A stretch of 52,614 bases of DNA from an uncultured Bacteroidales bacterium (lineage in GTDB: Bacteria; Bacteroidota; Bacteroidia; Bacteroidales; P3), in the NCBI GenBank assembly GCA_937915785.1, contig CALGGY010000069.1, positions 1 through 52,614 on the forward strand, written 5' to 3'. The notes beneath the pieces are model-generated. The model was given only the letters and a program-made list of their open reading frames with translations, did not search any database and was not told the origin of the DNA. The position numbers were made by a program, and so were the translations under genes. Of the stretch, positions 25,101 to 32,667 are shown piece by piece; within the stretch, counting starts at the first letter, position 1, and each line of letters starts with the position of its first letter.

Positions 25101-26144
25101 GCCGGCCATTATGTCCCAGTTGCCCATGGCGGGATATTGTCCGTTGGCGGCATAGTCAACATCGTAGTAGTCGGGGGCGCCAAGCACGTGTCCTATCTCG
25201 TGGCAGGCCACGCCTATGTGCGAGCTTTTGGTGCCCGAATTGCCCGACAGCTCGGGCGAGCAGGAGTACACCTGTGCATATTTGTTGTTGTTTACCACAC
25301 GTTCGGAGGCACGCGACTTGTGCGACCATATCACGCTGTCGCCGCCGCCGGCTTCCTGGCCATATCCTGCAAATATGATATGCACACAGTCCACTGCGCC
25401 GTTGTTGTCGCTGTCGTAGCGGCTGAAATCGGCTCCTCCAGCCACGGCTTTGCGCAGTGCCTCGGTGGCAAATTCGCTGCCCGAAGACGCCGTGCCTTGT
25501 CCGTGCCGGCCGTAGTAGCGCGAGTTGTGGTCGCAGGTGTAGGGACCTACCACATCGGCCACAAGGTTCAGCTTGCCGTACGATGCTTCGTTGTAGTAGT
25601 CGTGCACGCTGCCGCGAGCGTTTTCGGCGGAGTAGCCCACTTGGTTGAACATGTTGTTTATCTGCTGTTGTGTTTTAACAAACGAGCGGTTGGGGTATTG
25701 CATCAATATCACCAATATACGTACTGTTCCGGTGGTGTTGCTCTTTTCCATCGATTTGGCTTTGCTGTCTAACGTCTCCCACAACGACAGCATGTATTGT
25801 ATCTGCGACCGGCTGTAGCGCAGACGTTTTGGGGTACGGGCAAGAAAGTCGTTCACCTCGGCGCTGCGTGCCGATATTTCGGTGGCCATAAAAGGTGAGG
25901 GTACAAGGTCGCCTGTCGGGTCAAGTGTGCCGTAAACAAAGTATCCCAAACTGTCGTAAACAAGGGTGTAGCCGTCCTCGGTCTCGGCCCAGTTCACACG
26001 CTCGTCGCCACGCATGGTGAGCGTTACTACGGTTTTTCCGTCGGGTTGTGGATATTTTATCTTGTATGGATAGGCTTCCACGGCAGAGAGTTTCCCTGCA
26101 AAAAACAGCATTGTAAGCAAAATTGCGGCTAATAATTTTTTCAT
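22194..26144 (-). CDS. Large M6-family-like metalloprotease with CUB-like, repeat and T9SS domains
   Basis: This encodes 1316 aa with a signal peptide (MKKLLAAILLTMLFFAGKLS). Residues about 140-470 form an M6 (immune inhibitor A-like) peptidase domain with the zinc motif CHEIGHVLGAPDYYD near residue 313 and PAMGNWDIMAGGSWNG downstream. A fibronectin III-like segment follows (LDAIGEEWAEISWTNNS), then a CUB-like segment (WDEVRIFDGEDTNGTLL) and a jelly-roll-like region. Next come four tandem units of roughly 50 residues, each with a YTW/LTW core and ending GCDS-(I/L)-x-x-L-x-LT. The end is a type A T9SS sorting domain (LDVYPNPASSFITVEG, then LPEGIYTLQVTN). It is predicted to be secreted and surface-attached. 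Promoter elements lie directly upstream and a terminator directly downstream, so it is a single-gene transcript. Confidence 0.9.
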   Translation of the reverse strand: MKKLLAAILLTMLFFAGKLSAVEAYPYKIKYPQPDGKTVVTLTMRGDERVNWAETEDGYTLVYDSLGYFVYGTLDPTGDLVPSPFMATEISARSAEVNDFLARTPKRLRYSRSQIQYMLSLWETLDSKAKSMEKSNTTGTVRILVILMQYPNRSFVKTQQQINNMFNQVGYSAENARGSVHDYYNEASYGKLNLVADVVGPYTCDHNSRYYGRHGQGTASSGSEFATEALRKAVAGGADFSRYDSDNNGAVDCVHIIFAGYGQEAGGGDSVIWSHKSRASERVVNNNKYAQVYSCSPELSGNSGTKSSHIGVACHEIGHVLGAPDYYDVDYAANGQYPAMGNWDIMAGGSWNGTPGEGGNSPAHHNAYTKAYTYNWINVTTLSGYGTVTLQSLSRDSNSVYRLNTTTTDEFYLIDNRQQHGFDTAIPGHGLMIYHVHSAITSAFGINNVNSTHPQKLYPVCASATAPIPVDSASYGNVNSHGCPFPGTSNNTSFTDFTTPRSWSWAGQNSGMPIRNITENTTNQTVSFIYGNQSSPTCLSPTNVRLDAIGEEWAEISWTNNSSATQWEIAYGPEGRDPNIHGNMRIVRNVPNTNYRLTGLHVNDTFYNFYVRSVCSAGDTSAWSLGCASSIVRMPAVGTDSIRACGVHIYDDGGPANNYSENTISTLVIRPATPYSKVSVSSTITREDWDEVRIFDGEDTNGTLLHRYYTPSASGAVVTDTVNDTSLSGALTICLISDPYVAATGIDLMVSCIDTTPCDTRHIPYIEDFANYTPSTATTAGGDVPTCWTTYTSNTSATTLNDYIPHVCSSSSFSPYASQSNQYLVMVVKRATSSTRTYAILPGFADTLSKCKISFKVRMGGTNLANTEKLQLGYVANYTGSIATDTVFTPLTTIANITTANGAANQQMVSLNNYNIPDTARLAFRWMTTRTSGSSNYSCGIDDVQLSSCESSSQQNVFTCGPTYTWPENGVTYSSDTIDVVRISGGSATGCDSLVYLNLTFRQISITTDSIVACNSYTWINGRTYTASNNTDTCHLVNMYGCDSIVHLNLTIKHDTNVIDTVVCCGNSYTWIDSVTYTSPTNTPTYVITTETGCDSIIHLHLTFATATYGVDSVVACDSLTWINGVTYTISTTMPRCTIVNAMGCDSIVRLKLTIKHKPTALTLTADRTTIDQGESVTLTASGAISYLWSTGSTNNPIVETPNATTEYSVIGINANSPNCMDTASLIITVNAGINTADEFKLDVYPNPASSFITVEGETLNEIVIYNMLGQRVANYKASTGKNEISVADLPEGIYTLQVTNTSYQKSVRTFVIHRK
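22660..23275 (-). repeat. Four tandem protein repeats inside the M6-like protease
   Basis: Four units of about 50 codons each (roughly 155 nt) repeat the pattern C-x-(S/T)-(Y/L)-TW ... VTYT ... GCDSIVHLNLT. They are conserved at protein level but diverged at DNA level, so they are old. They resemble the GCDS-type extracellular repeats common in Bacteroidetes secreted proteins. Confidence 0.8.
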
Positions 26145-26167
26145 CTTTGTGTATTTTTTTGAAAGTG

Positions 26168-26198
26168 CAAAGATACGTTTTTTTTATTTTTTTTCAAA
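26168..26198 (-). promoter_or_regulatory. Promoter of the M6-like protease gene
   Basis: On the minus strand, -33 TTTG (26195-26198), 19 nt of spacer and -7 TATCTTTG (26168-26175) match the Bacteroidetes consensus. The start codon is 23 nt downstream of the -7 element. Confidence 0.75.
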
Positions 26199-26258
26199 AT
26201 ATAATGTAACTTTATTGCGAAAAAATAGTTAAATAGTAAAGGATTAAAATTCTCTGTT

Positions 26259-27086
26259 ATGGAAAAAATTATTGTAGGAATAGACTTCTCCAAAGGATCC
26301 GACTGTGCCATCGACCTTGCCATCGATCTTGCCAACAAGTGGAGTAACGAGCTTAAGCTGGTTTATGTCATGTCCACCAAATACGACTCCGCCCTTATGT
26401 CGGACAATGAAATTCAAGGGAAGATAGACGATGTTATAAAACGTCACGAAAGCAAGCTGCAAACTGGCAAACTTGAGTGCCTTATCCGTCATGGCCGCGT
26501 GTACCGCGAGCTAAACGCCGTGGCCGAAGAGGAGAAAGCATGGCTTATAGTGGTGGGTTCGCACGGAACGTCGGGCTACGAGCGCAACTGGATTGGCAAA
26601 AACGCCTACCGTACAATAACCGAAGCCACGCTGCCGGTGCTTACAATCCGCGAAAATTTCAATTTCAACAAGTCTTTGGAAAAAATCGTGCTTCCGCTCG
26701 ACAGCTCGATGGAGACCCGTCAGAAAGTAACTCAGGCCATAAAATTTGCACGGGCTTTCGGCTCGCAAGTGTATGTGCTGGGACTTTACAGCTCCGATGT
26801 GGCCGATGTGCGCAGCATTGTGGACAAATACGTGGAGCAGACCGAAAAAGTGCTCGTAAGCTCGGGCATTAAATGCATAGTGGCCAAAATGGAAACCGAA
26901 AACGTGACGCAAACAACCATAGAGTTTGCCGAAAAAATTTCCGCCGACCTTATCATGATAATGGCCGAACAGGAAAAAACGGTGTCGAACATACTGCTTG
27001 GCTCCTACGCCCAGCAGATGATACACCACTCGCAAACGCCGGTGCTTACCATACACTCTGAGGAGCTGCACTCCGCCGCCCGCTAA
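26259..27086 (+). CDS. Universal stress protein, tandem Usp domains
   Basis: This 275-aa cytoplasmic protein consists of two Usp domains, about residues 1-140 and 145-270. The first has KIIVGIDFSKGSDCAIDLA and an ATP-loop-like GSHGTSGYERNWIGKNAYR (G-x2-G-x9-G pattern), so it probably binds ATP. The second starts KIVLPLDSSMETRQKVTQA and has LIMIMAEQEKTVSNILLGSYAQQMI, where the glycine pattern is degraded. Tandem proteins of this type are linked to stress survival, but the exact role is unknown. It diverges from the M6-like protease; TAACTTTA at 26207-26214 is a one-mismatch candidate for its -7 element. Confidence 0.9.
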   Translation: MEKIIVGIDFSKGSDCAIDLAIDLANKWSNELKLVYVMSTKYDSALMSDNEIQGKIDDVIKRHESKLQTGKLECLIRHGRVYRELNAVAEEEKAWLIVVGSHGTSGYERNWIGKNAYRTITEATLPVLTIRENFNFNKSLEKIVLPLDSSMETRQKVTQAIKFARAFGSQVYVLGLYSSDVADVRSIVDKYVEQTEKVLVSSGIKCIVAKMETENVTQTTIEFAEKISADLIMIMAEQEKTVSNILLGSYAQQMIHHSQTPVLTIHSEELHSAAR

Positions 27087-27312
27087 CGGCATGTTGAACA
27101 GCGATAGTGATAAAACCCAACAGCTTGGCCCACAACCGAGCGGTGGTTTTCTTTTTTTTCATGCAAAGGGCTGGCAGTTTTTTGGGAAGTGGTGGTGGAA
27201 CATTGTGGAAAGTACAGCTCCCATACACGGCGGTTTCCCGAAGCCATAGCGGATACACAGGCAGGGCAAACACACTTATATTGCACTTGGCGGAGGAGCT
27301 CAGAAAAAGCAT

Positions 27313-27343
27313 TTTGTGATTTACATTTTTTTTTGTAACTTTA
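27313..27343 (+). promoter_or_regulatory. Promoter of the arginase-fold gene
   Basis: A -33 TTTG (27313-27316), 19 nt of spacer and TAACTTTA (27336-27343, one mismatch to TAnnTTTG) precede the ATG at 27368 by 24 nt. Confidence 0.5.
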
Positions 27344-27367
27344 CCATTTGTTTAACACCTTACGAAA

Positions 27368-28549
27368 ATGAACTTAAGTGCTTATTTTGAACAAGTTGAC
27401 CTTGAAGACTTGTGGTCGTTTCACGATGATTTTTTTCCGCATATCGGCGATCGTATAGTGGCATACACCAAAGACAGCGGGTTTCCGGAGATAAAAAAGC
27501 AGCATCTTGCCATTGTGGGAGTGTGCGAAGGACGCAAGGCGGTGAACAACGGCGGCTGCCAAAATGCCCCGAACGAAATCCGAAAAAAATTGTATGGACT
27601 TTCGCTGCCAAGCTACGACATAAAAATTGTGGACCTTGGCAACATAGTTATGGGAGCCACCGTGGACGACACATATTACGCACTTGCCGACACCGTGGCC
27701 ACGCTGCTGCGTCACAATGTGGTGCCAATAGTTTTGGGAGGTGGCAACGATTTGGCCTACGCCATTTACAAAGCCTACGAAAAACTCGGGCAGATTATAA
27801 ATATCTGCGCCATAGACCCGCGCTTCGACCTTGGCCCCGACAACGCCGACACCAACTCGCAGTCGTACCTGACAAAGATAATAACCTCGCAGCCCAATTT
27901 TCTGTTCAATTTCACCAATGTGGGATACCAGAGCTATATGGTGGACCGCCAGTATGTAAAACTGATGGACGACCTGCATTTCGACGTGTTCCGTTTGGGA
28001 GTGGTGCAAAGCAATATCAACGATTCCGAACCGCTTTTGCGCAATGCCGATTTTGTAAGCGTGGATGTGTCGGCAGTGCGGCAGAGCGATGCCCCGGCCA
28101 ACGGCAACCCCTCGCCCCATGGCTTTTACGGCGAGCAGCTTTGCGCCATGACCCGTTTTGCCGGACTTAGCGACAAACTTTCGTGCATCGGATTTTTCGA
28201 GATGAACCCCTCTTTCGACATCAACGGGCAGACGGCCCACATGATTGCCCATGCCATCTGGTATTTTATAGAGGGATATTACGACCGCAAGTCCGATTTT
28301 CCATACAAGGACAAGCAGAACTATCGCCGCTACATAGTGCCCATGGTGGGCGACAATACTATGGAGCTGGTGTTTTACAAAAGCAAAAAAACCGACCGCT
28401 GGTGGATGGAGATACCATGCCCCGAAGACCGGCGCGGAAAATATGCTCGACACTTGCTGCTGCCTTGCTCGTACAACGACTACCAGAAAGCACTGAACAA
28501 CGAAATCCCCGAACGCTGGTGGATATACAGCGACAGGATTATGGGTTAG
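27368..28549 (+). CDS. Arginase/formimidoylglutamase-fold protein with altered metal ligands
   Basis: This 393-aa protein has the ureohydrolase (arginase/agmatinase/HutG) layout but altered catalytic motifs. The expected GGDHS is LGGGNDLAYA, so the metal-binding His is Asn. The expected DAHxD is IDPRFDLGPD, so His is Arg. The expected SxDxDxxDP is SVDVSAVRQSDAP, so the second Asp is Ser. Databases usually call such proteins formimidoylglutamase or arginase; from these residues a normal binuclear manganese site looks unlikely. Fold and length fit the Bacteroidetes subfamily (MNLSAYFEQVDLEDL start; YGEQLCAMTRFAGLSDKL). No other histidine-degradation gene is nearby. It has its own promoter and a bidirectional terminator, so it is monocistronic. 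True activity is unknown. Confidence 0.85.
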   Translation: MNLSAYFEQVDLEDLWSFHDDFFPHIGDRIVAYTKDSGFPEIKKQHLAIVGVCEGRKAVNNGGCQNAPNEIRKKLYGLSLPSYDIKIVDLGNIVMGATVDDTYYALADTVATLLRHNVVPIVLGGGNDLAYAIYKAYEKLGQIINICAIDPRFDLGPDNADTNSQSYLTKIITSQPNFLFNFTNVGYQSYMVDRQYVKLMDDLHFDVFRLGVVQSNINDSEPLLRNADFVSVDVSAVRQSDAPANGNPSPHGFYGEQLCAMTRFAGLSDKLSCIGFFEMNPSFDINGQTAHMIAHAIWYFIEGYYDRKSDFPYKDKQNYRRYIVPMVGDNTMELVFYKSKKTDRWWMEIPCPEDRRGKYARHLLLPCSYNDYQKALNNEIPERWWIYSDRIMG

Positions 28550-28586
28550 CCGATGACGCCCCCTGTGGTGATGCGACAGAACAAAA

Positions 28587-28621
28587 AAAAATCCGTCTGA
28601 CTTTGTGCCGGACGGATTTTT
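28587..28621. terminator. Bidirectional terminator between the arginase-fold gene and lpd
   Basis: Perfect 11-bp arms AAAAATCCGTC (28587-28597) and GACGGATTTTT (28611-28621) enclose a 13-nt loop. The A/T-tract on each side can serve convergent transcripts from both strands. Confidence 0.85.
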
Positions 28622-28645
28622 CGTTTTTCAAGAACCAGTTTTTTT

Positions 28646-30034
28646 TTACAGGTGGACGGCTTTGCCGTAGGCCTGCTCAATGGCTTCCATTATGGATTCC
28701 GACATGGTGGGGTGGGGGTGTATGGCCGAGGCCACCTGCTTGGCGGTGAGGCCGTTCTGACGTGCCGCCACAATGCCCGAAATCATCTCTGTAACGTTGT
28801 CGCCGCAGAAATGGGCGCCCAAAATCTGGTCGGTCTTGGCGTCGATAACCATTTTTATGAACCCGTCGCGGTTGCCGGCGGCAGTGGCTTTGCCCGAAGC
28901 GGTGAAGGGGAATTTGCCCACAAGCACTTCGTATCCGGCTTCGCGGGCTTTCTTTTCGCTCATGCCCACGCTGGCCACCTCGGGGGTGGTGTAGGTGCAG
29001 CCGGGTATGTTGCTGTAGTTCACCGGCTGGGGGTCGAGACCGGCAATTTTCTCCACACACACAAGGGCTTCGGCCGAAGCCACGTGGGCCAGGGCGGGAC
29101 CGTGAACCACATCGCCAATGGCGTAGTAGCCTTCCACGTTGGTGCGGTAGTAGTCGTCCACAACTATTTTGGTGCGCTCGGTGGTAATGCCCACCTCCTC
29201 AAGGCCTATGCCTTCGAGGTTGGTAACCACGCCCACGGCCGAAAGCACTATGTCGGCATCCACTACTTCGGTGCCTTTTTTCGACTGTATGGTAACGTGG
29301 CAGATGTCGCCGTCGATGTCCACTTTCTCCACCGAGGCGGAGGTCATCACTTTCATTCCCATTTTGCGGAACGAGCGGCTTATCTGTGCCGACACGTCCT
29401 CGTCCTCGTTGGGCACCACGTTGGGCATAAACTCAACCAAGGTGACCTGCACGCCTATGGACTGGTAGAAGAAAGCAAATTCGCTGCCTATGGCTCCGGA
29501 GCCCACCACCACCATGGTGTTTGGTTTTTCGGGCAGTGTCATGGCCTGGCGGTAGCCTATTATTTTTTTGCCGTCCTGCGGAAGGTTGGGCAGGTTGCGC
29601 GAACGGGCGCCGGTGGCTATTATGATGTGGTTGGCTTCATAAACGGTGGCAACACCTTCGGCGTTGGTAACCTCCACTTTTTTGCCAGGAAGCACTTTGC
29701 CGGTGCCGGAAATCACATCAACGTTGTTTTTCTTTAGCAGGAACTGTACGCCTTTGCTCATGGTTTCGGCCACTCCGCGGCTGCGGGCCACCATGGCCGC
29801 AAGGTCGGCTTCGGCGGGCTGGGCCGACACGCCGTAGGTTGCGGCGTGGTTTATGTAGTTATAAACTTGGGCGCTCTTGAGCAGGGCTTTGGTGGGTATG
29901 CAGCCCCAGTTGAGGCATATCCCGCCAAGGTTCTCGCGTTCCACAACGGCAGTTTTCATGCCAAGCTGCGCCGATTTTATTGCGGCAACATATCCTCCGG
30001 GACCGCTACCAATTACTATTACATCGTAGTTCAT
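28646..30034 (-). CDS. lpdA: Dihydrolipoyl dehydrogenase (E3)
   Basis: This encodes 462 aa from ATG 30034; the open frame extends further upstream through the promoter, but homology begins at MNYDVIVIGSGPGGYVAAI, the FAD-binding fold. The redox-active disulfide is in GGICLNWGCIPTKALL. The NAD-binding fold is VVVGSGAIGSEFAFFYQSIG, then a second FAD segment GYYAIGDVVHGPALAHVA. The C-terminal active-site pair is in AIHPHPTMSESIMEA. E3 reoxidises lipoamide in 2-oxoacid dehydrogenase complexes or the glycine cleavage system. No E1/E2 or gcv genes adjoin it, so its partner complex must be elsewhere. A -7 element lies 72-79 nt upstream. Confidence 0.95.
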   Translation of the reverse strand: MNYDVIVIGSGPGGYVAAIKSAQLGMKTAVVERENLGGICLNWGCIPTKALLKSAQVYNYINHAATYGVSAQPAEADLAAMVARSRGVAETMSKGVQFLLKKNNVDVISGTGKVLPGKKVEVTNAEGVATVYEANHIIIATGARSRNLPNLPQDGKKIIGYRQAMTLPEKPNTMVVVGSGAIGSEFAFFYQSIGVQVTLVEFMPNVVPNEDEDVSAQISRSFRKMGMKVMTSASVEKVDIDGDICHVTIQSKKGTEVVDADIVLSAVGVVTNLEGIGLEEVGITTERTKIVVDDYYRTNVEGYYAIGDVVHGPALAHVASAEALVCVEKIAGLDPQPVNYSNIPGCTYTTPEVASVGMSEKKAREAGYEVLVGKFPFTASGKATAAGNRDGFIKMVIDAKTDQILGAHFCGDNVTEMISGIVAARQNGLTAKQVASAIHPHPTMSESIMEAIEQAYGKAVHL

Positions 30035-30105
30035 ATCTGTCGGTGTTGTGTTAAATATTTGATTGTTAGAATGATGTGTTAATTGCCGAGGCAATATGCT
30101 ATCTA

Positions 30106-30113
30106 CAAATATA
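30106..30113 (-). promoter_or_regulatory. -7 promoter element of lpdA
   Basis: The minus strand reads TATATTTG, matching TAnnTTTG, and lies 72 nt upstream of the lpdA ATG. No -33 TTTG is seen at the usual distance. Confidence 0.5.
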
Positions 30114-30269
30114 CGAAAAAGTTTTGATTTGCACCCGGAATTATCTTCCGGAGAAATGAAAAATGAGCAGGAGATGCGGGGAGTTTTGTCTCGCAGAAAG
30201 CGCAGGAATGAATCCTCCATTTCTATTCTCCGCACTTCGTGCTATCAAAAGGTCCTCTGGACCTTTCTT

Positions 30270-30295
30270 CACCCGCCTTTGGAATGGGGAACTGG
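30270..30295. repeat. Dispersed palindromic intergenic repeat, copy A
   Basis: The core CCCGCCTTTGGAATGGGG followed by AAC closely matches copy B at 32634-32660 (CCCTCCCTTGGAAGGGGG then GAAC), differing at a few positions. Both copies are intergenic and partly self-complementary. Confidence 0.4.
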
Positions 30296-30301
30296 ACACG
30301 C

Positions 30302-30332
30302 AAAAAAAAGAGACGCGGCGTAGCCGCGTCTC
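30302..30332 (-). terminator. Intrinsic terminator of the 707-aa T9SS protein gene
   Basis: Perfect 10-bp arms GAGACGCGGC (30310-30319) and GCCGCGTCTC (30323-30332) enclose a 3-nt loop. On the minus strand eight Ts follow. It is about 50 nt past the stop codon. Confidence 0.85.
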
Positions 30333-30380
30333 AATTAACTTTCAAATATTAATTACTAACTAACTACTAATTCTTAACTC

Positions 30381-32504
30381 TTAATTCTTAACTATCTTCT
30401 GTGTTGCCACGATGCTGCCGGCGTTGCGGAGCTGTACAAAATACATTCCGTTGGCAAGCTCGGTTACGTCTATGGTGTTCTGCCCATCGGCAACGTTGGC
30501 GGTGACAACGGTTTTGCCGTAAACGTCGATGATGGTTACTTGGGTGGCGTCGGTGCCCTCAAGGGTTATGTTAAGCACGTTGGTGGCGGGGTTGGGGTAG
30601 AGGCTGATGGTGCCTTTGGTGGCGGTGTTGATGCCAACAGGTTCTTCGGTGGTGTATATCTTGCCATCGCTGTGGAGGTACCACATCGAGCTGTTGTCGG
30701 CCTGCGCCACGCCGAACTTGCGGTAGTTGGCGGCCACGGCCGAACCGCTGAGCAGCTGGCGGCCTTCGTAGTAGTTGGCTACATATTTTCCGGCAGATTC
30801 ATCCCATTTCATTGGATATACGGTTGCCACTTGTGAGGCTGTGAGGTTTTGGTTTACATTGATGATGGACGTGGAATCCAAGCAGATGTAGTTGTTGGCA
30901 TCCATGCTGAAACCGGCGCCTATATTAACTGTGGAGTTGTTGAACCAAATGCCTGCGGAAGTTTGGGCGGATATGTTGGGGTTGTTGTTATAGCTGTAGT
31001 CGGTGGACAATCTGTTGTTGCTCCATGTACCGCTGGTAAGGTTGGCAATGGCGCCACTCCATATAAGATTAACCCAGCTAAAGGTGTTGCCCGAAACTGT
31101 GGTGTTTTCGAAGGTTACTTTAGCGGAGTCGTAGTCGAAATAGAAGAGCTGAAAGATAATATTCTGCGAAATGTTGCAGTTTATAAATTTAACGGAGTTG
31201 CCGTAATCTGTTTCCAAAGCAATAAAGGCATCTTCGCTGGTGTCGTTGGTAAACTCGCAGTTGCGCAGTATTATCTGGTCGCCCCAAAATGCGGTGGAGG
31301 GGAAGTGTGTGTTGCGCACTTTCAGATTGTTCACCTCAAGGTAGCTACCCGAAGCATCGGCATTAAGGAAATTGTTGTAGTTTTGGTTGTTGTTGCTGTC
31401 CAGAATAAAATAGTAGCTACTGCCCTGCTCGCCAAAAACAAGGTGGCCCGGCCAAGCGCCGATGATATCATAGCCGTCAGTTGAGGCTATTTTCAGTTTT
31501 ATGTCCTTTTGGTAGGGGTATATCTCGGCGTAGTTTATCGTCAAAGGGAGTTGGTTGCGGAAAGTGTAGTCGTCGGTGATGTAGTATTTGCCTATGCCGC
31601 CTGTGCGTGCTATGGCGGTGTCGAGGGTGAACACTGCCGTTTGCGGAGTGAGGCCGTTGCGGCTGTCGCTGCCGTTCACTCCGTCCACATATACCGTGGG
31701 TATGTTTTGTGTGTTTATCTCCTTTATATATGTATCGCAATGATAATTCTCCTTATCCAATATTGCAAGGTAGTATGTACCTGTATTGGGCAGGGCATAA
31801 AATAAATAATTATTTTGGGCTATTATATTCCTGTTGTTGTCCATAAGAATGTACTTGGCATTGTAATAGCCGTCATATACAAACAAGATATTGCCTTGTG
31901 TGCCTTGGAAAGAATAACCTTTGGCTTTGTAGAAATCATTATTGCCATTGCCCAGCACGTTAGGGTACGATGTATGGAAGGTGTCCAGCAATGTGTCGGG
32001 GAGGGTTATAGGTGTGTAGGTGAGTTGGTTGATGGGGGTTATGGTGATTTGGTCTATCGTCAGCGTGTATGGGCAAGAGGTTGTGTTGCGGGAGTATTCC
32101 GAAACAAGTACGTAGTACTGTCCGGCATTCACCTGAGTAGTGATGCGGCTGCCGTGTGAGGATCCGTTCCAGTCGTCGTTGGAAGTTACCTCGCTGAAGT
32201 TGGCGTCGAGCAGGTATAGGTATGAGTCCCATCCGCTGCTACCGCCGGAGAGCAGCTGTATGTCGAGAGCGGTGTTTTGGGTTACCGTAATGGCATAGCC
32301 TATTGCCCTTTTTCCAATGCGGACATCCTTCAGTATCTTGCTGCCTGTGGAAAGGTCGCCGGTGACGGAGTTTGGCAGGCTGCTCATGTTGAAAAAGGTG
32401 TAACTAAGGTCGCGGGCGTACGATGAGTCGCTCGAACTTTGCGCTTTGGCGGAGAATATTCCGGCCACACACAGCGCCAGTAAAACTAATAATGTTTTTT
32501 TCAT
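30381..32504 (-). CDS. Secreted beta-helix-like protein with T9SS sorting domain
   Basis: This encodes 707 aa. The signal peptide is MKKTLLVLLALCVAGIFSAKA. Residues about 25-160 resemble a bacterial pre-peptidase C-terminal (PPC)-type beta domain (WDSYLYLLDANFSEVTSNDDW, short gap, GQYYVLVSEYS). A second similar beta segment follows at about 180-265 (GTYYLAILDKENYHCDTYI). From VYVDGVNGSDSRNGLTPQTA onward the sequence has the opening typical of right-handed parallel beta-helix proteins. It continues with short asparagine-rich strands (LILRNCEFTN-like and VKFINCNISQN). The C-terminus is a type A T9SS domain (SLYPNPATNVLNITLEG, then LANGMYFVQLRN). No catalytic motif is recognised. It could be an adhesin or carbohydrate-active beta-helix protein at the cell surface. 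Confidence 0.85.
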   Translation of the reverse strand: MKKTLLVLLALCVAGIFSAKAQSSSDSSYARDLSYTFFNMSSLPNSVTGDLSTGSKILKDVRIGKRAIGYAITVTQNTALDIQLLSGGSSGWDSYLYLLDANFSEVTSNDDWNGSSHGSRITTQVNAGQYYVLVSEYSRNTTSCPYTLTIDQITITPINQLTYTPITLPDTLLDTFHTSYPNVLGNGNNDFYKAKGYSFQGTQGNILFVYDGYYNAKYILMDNNRNIIAQNNYLFYALPNTGTYYLAILDKENYHCDTYIKEINTQNIPTVYVDGVNGSDSRNGLTPQTAVFTLDTAIARTGGIGKYYITDDYTFRNQLPLTINYAEIYPYQKDIKLKIASTDGYDIIGAWPGHLVFGEQGSSYYFILDSNNNQNYNNFLNADASGSYLEVNNLKVRNTHFPSTAFWGDQIILRNCEFTNDTSEDAFIALETDYGNSVKFINCNISQNIIFQLFYFDYDSAKVTFENTTVSGNTFSWVNLIWSGAIANLTSGTWSNNRLSTDYSYNNNPNISAQTSAGIWFNNSTVNIGAGFSMDANNYICLDSTSIINVNQNLTASQVATVYPMKWDESAGKYVANYYEGRQLLSGSAVAANYRKFGVAQADNSSMWYLHSDGKIYTTEEPVGINTATKGTISLYPNPATNVLNITLEGTDATQVTIIDVYGKTVVTANVADGQNTIDVTELANGMYFVQLRNAGSIVATQKIVKN

Positions 32505-32545
32505 GGTTTTGTGTTTTGGTGATTATTACTTTTTGTTTCAGCCTG

Positions 32546-32553
32546 CAAAGTTA
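32546..32553 (-). promoter_or_regulatory. -7 promoter element of the 707-aa T9SS protein gene
   Basis: The minus strand reads TAACTTTG, matching TAnnTTTG, 42 nt upstream of the ATG at 32504. Confidence 0.6.
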
Positions 32554-32633
32554 CGATTTTTTTCCGATAATGTGTGAAAAAGTTGTTTTTTTAACAAAAA
32601 ATTTTTTTCTCGCGGCAACTTGAAATTCCCCTG

Positions 32634-32660
32634 ACCCTCCCTTGGAAGGGGGGAACAGTG
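32634..32660. repeat. Dispersed palindromic intergenic repeat, copy B
   Basis: The core CCCTCCCTTGGAAGGGGG then GAACAG lies between the 707-aa protein promoter and the rhamnulokinase stop. It matches copy A at 30270-30295. The CCCTTCC/GGAAGGG symmetry can form a hairpin and may double as the rhaB transcript end. Confidence 0.45.
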
Positions 32661-32667
32661 CGAGGTG

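Larger units (their letters stand above)
30035..30380. other. Intergenic region with promoter, palindromic repeat and terminator
   Basis: This 346-nt gap between lpdA (start) and the 707-aa T9SS protein (end) carries the lpdA -7 element. It also has a small perfect hairpin AAAGGTCC/GGACCTTT at 30248-30266, one copy of a dispersed palindromic element at 30270-30295 and a terminator at 30302-30332. Short open frames here are not gene-like. Confidence 0.55.

Noticed and set aside
24780..25772. 330-codon plus-strand open frame
   Set aside because: It is fully antisense to the M6-like protease and has the low-complexity V/G/H composition typical of complementary-strand frames in this genome.
30096..30323. 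75-codon open frame upstream of lpdA
   Set aside because: It crosses the lpdA promoter, a palindromic repeat and a terminator, and has no protein-like pattern.
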